A stretch of 64,000 nucleotides of DNA from Toxotes chatareus. Taxonomy: Eukaryota > Chordata > Actinopteri > Toxotidae. Below, piece after piece: positions 59,736 to 64,000 of this stretch (the first letter of the stretch is position 1; each line of letters opens with the position of its first letter). The DNA lies in NCBI GenBank assembly GCA_016801885.1, contig CM028882.1, positions 21,159,047 to 21,223,046 on the forward strand, read 5' to 3'. The notes beneath the pieces are model-generated. The model was not told the DNA's origin. It searched no databases and was given only the letters and a program-made list of their open reading frames with translations. Made by a program: the position numbers and the translations under genes.

Positions 59736-61143
59736 CAGAGAGAATACAAAGAAAGGGTCAGCGAGAAGTTGGTGTTAGTTTGGTGTTAAAAAACAACACT
59801 TTGTGTGCCAGCTGCAAAACATTCAAGAATGAATTACTGTACTTGCAGTGCTAATGTGAGACTGACAATGCATGATGACTCAGACTTTTATTAAGGTCTA
59901 TCAAGTGTAATCATTTAAAAAACACAAACAACTATACTTATACAACGATTCACAGCATTATGTCAACGATTTGTTAATCAGTTCCTGCTGATTTTCTATT
60001 TTCATTTTCTTTCCATGCCAAAATTAATCTTTAAGTTAATCAGTGAGGATTGTAACTTGTGCATTCAATCTCCATTTGTGGTTCTTTTATAACTTTCAGT
60101 ATGCTTGATTTTGCTTTTCAGGGAACTTGGTATTATGTGATCTTTTCACCATTTATGGAGGTTGTCCCTGTCATTCCAGTCTGTCACAGGGCTAAAGAAC
60201 CAGATATACTGCAGACCTCCATGTGGTTCTGTCTATGCTAAACAAGGTGTCTGCATACTATAATGTGTTCACACCAGTTTGACTGTGCATATGGACTCTA
60301 GCAGATGTGGTGGGCAAATGACAAAATGTATGTCACATGAACCGTTGAAACAAAACAAATGACCCTAAAATCTTTTGACTGCTTAATAGCATGCATTGCA
60401 TTTGCTTTATATCAGCAGCTTTAAACATGAATGTGAATGTTTACTCTGAGAACTGCCAAAGCATACTGCACAATTAGTTAGTGACTGAATCTTTAGTAAT
60501 GAAAGTAGTAAAACTACTAGTATGATCCTACAAATACATGTAGTTGTTTCAGTGTTCAGTCAAACATTTGCTTTACATTGTCAGCCTTCAACCTAACTGG
60601 CACCTCATTCAGCATGACCTAATAAAATTGTCACTGAATACATAAAGGAGAATATTTTCCACAGCTGCACTTTATTTCTATTGTAGTTATAACTGTAGGC
60701 ATGGCTATTCCCCGTTTGGAGTTAGTCCATTTAAACTGCATCTGGCTTTTTGCTTTTGGACCTTCCATAGAACATCATCCCCTAAATGGTCATTCTCTAG
60801 ATCATTATCATATCCATGCTGACTCTCTGAACATAATACTGTGTCCTGGACCATGCACCTCACATGGTGCATACAGTATGAATCTATTCTAAAGATTTGA
60901 ATTTGTGACGATGTTTTGCCCTCTTTGGAATTGAAGAATGAATGAACTGTGCCATCCTCTATTGGTAACGAAATTACTCCAATAGCATTTGCGGGTGTCG
61001 GGCAAAACAAAAACAGTATCAGTCAGAAAATTAATTCTAGAAAGTCTAAAGTCTTGACAACTGGCTAAATGATTGTCATTTTTACTGATGATCATCCAGA
61101 TCAAACTCCCGCAGATTATGGTCCTTTAAGATTGTCTTTTCCT

Positions 61144-61182
61144 ACCCTACATCTGTCCTACTGTGTAGGACAGATGTAGGGT
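61144..61182. repeat. Perfect 18-bp hairpin
   Basis: ACCCTACATCTGTCCTAC and its exact reverse complement are separated by TGT. Confidence 0.95.
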
Positions 61183-62055
61183 TGATGCATGAGTTCTATA
61201 ATAGCTACCGCTGCAGGGCTGGTGGTGCTGAATTGAGCAGCAGTGTAAAACAAAGACCAGGTCTGGAGCAGAAGGCAACTGATGGCATTTTCCTCACTCA
61301 TGCATAATAAGCACACAAGCGGAGAGACCAACATATGTGCACGCAGGCATGTATAAGCGCTCATACAGTGAGCAAAGAAGCATGTATTGTGAGGGCATTC
61401 ACATGTTTACTTCATGTAGTGTATGCTGAATCAAACATGCACACAAACACAAGCAGACACTCACACACACACATCCCTGTTTTCCAGGAGCTTTCATCAT
61501 TATTACACAATAGTCATTTTGCAGTAAACTTATATAACTGGGGAGCCAGCTGCTCAGGGAGAGAGAGATAGTGTCTGTGGAGAGACACAGCCAAAGAGAT
61601 TGCAGTGGTGGTGTGTGTGTTTGTGTGATATTATGTAGGTAGATGGTTAGGGGGTGCTCTCTCACTTCTTAAGAGAAAAGGTTATTTTGTTTGTGATTCA
61701 GGATAAAATCAAAAATGCAAACTGAAGATAAAGTTTTGCTGATTGAATTTTAAAGCCCCATGTAGGTGTCACATACACAAGACCCAGTTTCAAGGCACAT
61801 TAAGGACTGACGGGGATGTGCATCAGGCCTTCATGTCTTTCTCGTGTCTGTTGGATTGCAGTCTGTAAAGAACAGATGAAGTATTATTTAACATTCAAAC
61901 CTCAGACTATTGAAAGCAATGTGGACACTGTAATGGAAACATCCGTGTTCATTCTTTTTTGTATTCGAGAGACATTCCAGTCATTTTTAGTTTGCGACAA
62001 TTTTTCCCCCTTCAGTGGAAGTTTAGGTCACATACCTCATTTATCATCATTTATC

Positions 62056-62099
62056 TGGCTGAATCCGTTTCCATTTCTGGCTAAATCAGTTTCCATTTC
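62056..62099 (+). repeat. 22-bp tandem repeat, two units
   Basis: Two adjacent 22-base units that differ at two positions and end in GTTTCCATTTC. Confidence 0.85.
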
Positions 62100-63786
62100 A
62101 CTTATGCTTCTATCGATACACTGAGTTTTGGAAGGTTATTTTTGCGATATTTTTTTTTTTTTTTTACAAATTTTCTTTTTTTTCACAAATTGAAAATATG
62201 CATGAAAAAAGGAGAAAACAATGGCGAAGGTAATAGAATGTAAATGTTGTGCTTCTCATGGTTGTTGGTATGTTACTCAGACGCTACTGAGAAAAGCCTT
62301 TTTTTGTGTGTGTGATATTATGTTACAGGACGAAACAGAGCGACAGAGAATCATGTATAAGCAGAAATAAAGCAAAAGAAAACTTTAAATGAAGCAGCGA
62401 ATTAAAAAAAAGCTGATGTAAGAGTGGGCAGAGGGATGAAAAACAAAAGATGGGATAAAAGAACAACAAAGGAAGCAGATGACAGGAAAGAGCAAGTGAA
62501 GGCCTTCAAAAGAAAAGAGTGAGAAAAGGAATTCAAAGTAGACAGAGAAAAAGATTCTGGTTAGTGCAACAAAACAGATGTTCTCACAGAGAAACATGTT
62601 TGACCTGTGACCAACACAACTGGGCTCTTTTACATCCGTCTTTCAAATGTTTAACAACTGTTTTTTATAAACTTCCAAACTTACAGCCCCCCATCTGTCT
62701 CACCCTGTCTTAAAAAACAATCCCACCTGTTCATTCTGAAAATTCAAAACCCTTGCCTTCCAATCTGTCCGTCACTGCAACTTCAAAATACATTCATTCA
62801 AGGTTTTACTGATGCACTAAACTATGACTCCTAAATCTCCATCAAAAATTTGGTAAAAATACATCTTCCCACGAGGGAAACGTTCATCAACATAATCACA
62901 AAAAGAATGTAGCATCATAAAAGTCTTTTTAAACTTAGTATAAATAAACTTTTTTAGACAACTGAACATGTATTTGATGTGCATAAAGGGTATACAATGT
63001 GATTTTTTTTATTTAAAAAATGCTTTAACCAAAGTGACAGAAAATCAGACTTGATGTACCTGTCATCACAGTCTAGATGTAACAGTAATTTGATGAGCCA
63101 AGGATTATGCATGATCACAGGTGGACAACTTCTTGTTATAGCTCAAACTTTGCAACTTGTTACAAAAAATCATGTTCTCGACTTTTCAATTTGTTGACAG
63201 CTTGTCACTTGTTAAAAAGGAACCCTGCATCATCTCGATGCTACGATCACAACAACAGATTGTTTTGCCTCTGCCTCTCAAAAAGCAGAAAACAAGATGA
63301 TGACAGCTTCTCCAGAATGTGTTGAGGATCATGCAGGAGGTGTGTTGAATTGATGTTGAACATCTGTCTGCGCTTCTGGAGACTTGCTACCTTTTAACTT
63401 ATTGTTGCCAGTGTTGCCTCTTAAAGTCATGAATTATCGACGAGGGTAGTGATGTAAACAATAGGCAATCTTAGCAAAACTTTTTATAACGAATAATATT
63501 TTGCATGTAAAATCACAGTTTTCACATTGTAATCTTATTACTGTCGCATCCTCTGAGCTGAGCAACAGGTTCTAAACATACTTCTACTACATTTACTACA
63601 TGCTTCTGCTAGACCAACTGATTCTGCCCAGCAGGAATCATTTAGAAAGGTTTCTCTCAAATCAGTCATAGGAAGGTACAAGACACAGAGGTAACTAACT
63701 AAGGTAAATTAGTTGAGAGACAAGACAAGTTAAATATACTGGGCTGTCAGACATTGGCCCCACACTACTGTATTTACTCTTGAGAA

Positions 63787-63796
63787 CTGTTGATTG
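63787..63796. repeat. Target-site duplication, left copy (SINE at 63797)
   Basis: TGTTGATTGC, identical to 63926-63935. Confidence 0.8.
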
Positions 63797-63925
63797 CAGC
63801 CCTGCAATTGACTGGCGACCAGTCCAGGGTGTACCCTGCCTCTCGCCCATAGTCAGCTGGGATAGGCTCCAGCTCCCCCGCGACCCTGACGGATTAAGCG
63901 GTAGAAAATCAATGAATGAATGAAT
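63797..63925 (+). mobile_element. 5'-truncated copy of the SINE
   Basis: It matches only the last third of the element at 4921-5294, from CAGCCCTGC and GACTGGCGACCAGTCCAGGG to GATTAAGCGGTAGAAAAT, and ends in AATGA units. A perfect 10-bp target duplication flanks it, so it inserted in this truncated form. The tRNA-like head is absent. Confidence 0.85.
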
Positions 63926-63935
63926 TGTTGATTGC
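63926..63935. repeat. Target-site duplication, right copy (SINE at 63797)
   Basis: TGTTGATTGC, identical to 63787-63796. Confidence 0.8.
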
Positions 63936-64000
63936 GTTGGTTCAGTTTGGATCCAGGACAAACACATTAAGCTGGACTTCGACAGTGCCTCTTTACAGTA
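63936..64000. other. Right end of window, nothing recognised
   Basis: Unique sequence without a visible feature. Confidence 0.5.

Larger units (their letters stand above)
57307..63786. other. Non-coding intron stretch to the right end
   Basis: It contains two CA runs (57983-57996 and 58021-58034), a dispersed-repeat fragment (about 59652-59735), a perfect hairpin (61144-61182), a 22-bp tandem pair (62056-62099) and poly-T near 62150-62165. No exon is recognised. Confidence 0.55.

Overview
This window looks like chromosomal DNA of a bony fish. It is AT-rich and full of CA/TG and CT/GA microsatellites. It carries a tRNA-type SINE with its 3' fragment, an L2-type LINE, an endogenous retrovirus (ERV), and two spliced exons of a vertebrate neural membrane-protein gene. 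Nothing prokaryotic is present.

Layout. 1-15046 is presumed first intron or 5' flank of the host gene; it holds one complete SINE (4921-5294, 12-bp target duplication), microsatellites, and a possible 38-residue membrane micropeptide gene on the minus strand (13021-13137). 15047-15465 and 15969-16546 are two consecutive plus-strand coding exons of a TMEM132-family gene with clean splice signals. I see no later TMEM132 exon, so the rest of the window is probably one very long intron (more than 47 kb).

That intron has taken up a minus-strand ERV complex (17048-30303). Its two outer 442-bp LTRs read as identical and share a 5-bp target duplication (AGAAC), so the insertion is recent. Inside it a third, diverged LTR, a second partial internal region and about 3 kb of flanking host DNA are also found. 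Coordinates fit a tandem duplication of an approximately 8-kb unit (20410-26814 and 26815-34818) whose first copy later lost about 1.5 kb. Gag, protease, part of reverse transcriptase, RNase H and integrase can be recognised; the reverse-transcriptase catalytic half is deleted in one copy, pol is cut off in the other, and no env is present. The primer binding site matches serine tRNA, and gag and pro are separated by a single in-frame UGA.

Downstream, 34819-43761 is non-coding but carries the inverted partner (40237-40319) of an 83-bp element lying just after TMEM132 exon 3 (16684-16766). A nearly full-length L2-type LINE occupies about 43954-48957 in sense orientation; its frame breaks are mostly one-base run-length changes. 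A decayed R2-like retroelement fragment follows on the minus strand (49132-49605). The remainder (49606-64000) is non-coding, with short perfect hairpins, a tandem duplication, and a 5'-truncated SINE with a 10-bp target duplication (63797-63925).

Only the TMEM132 exons are confidently host coding sequence. The most valuable leads are the ERV/host tandem structure, the 83-bp inverted element, and the possible micropeptide gene.
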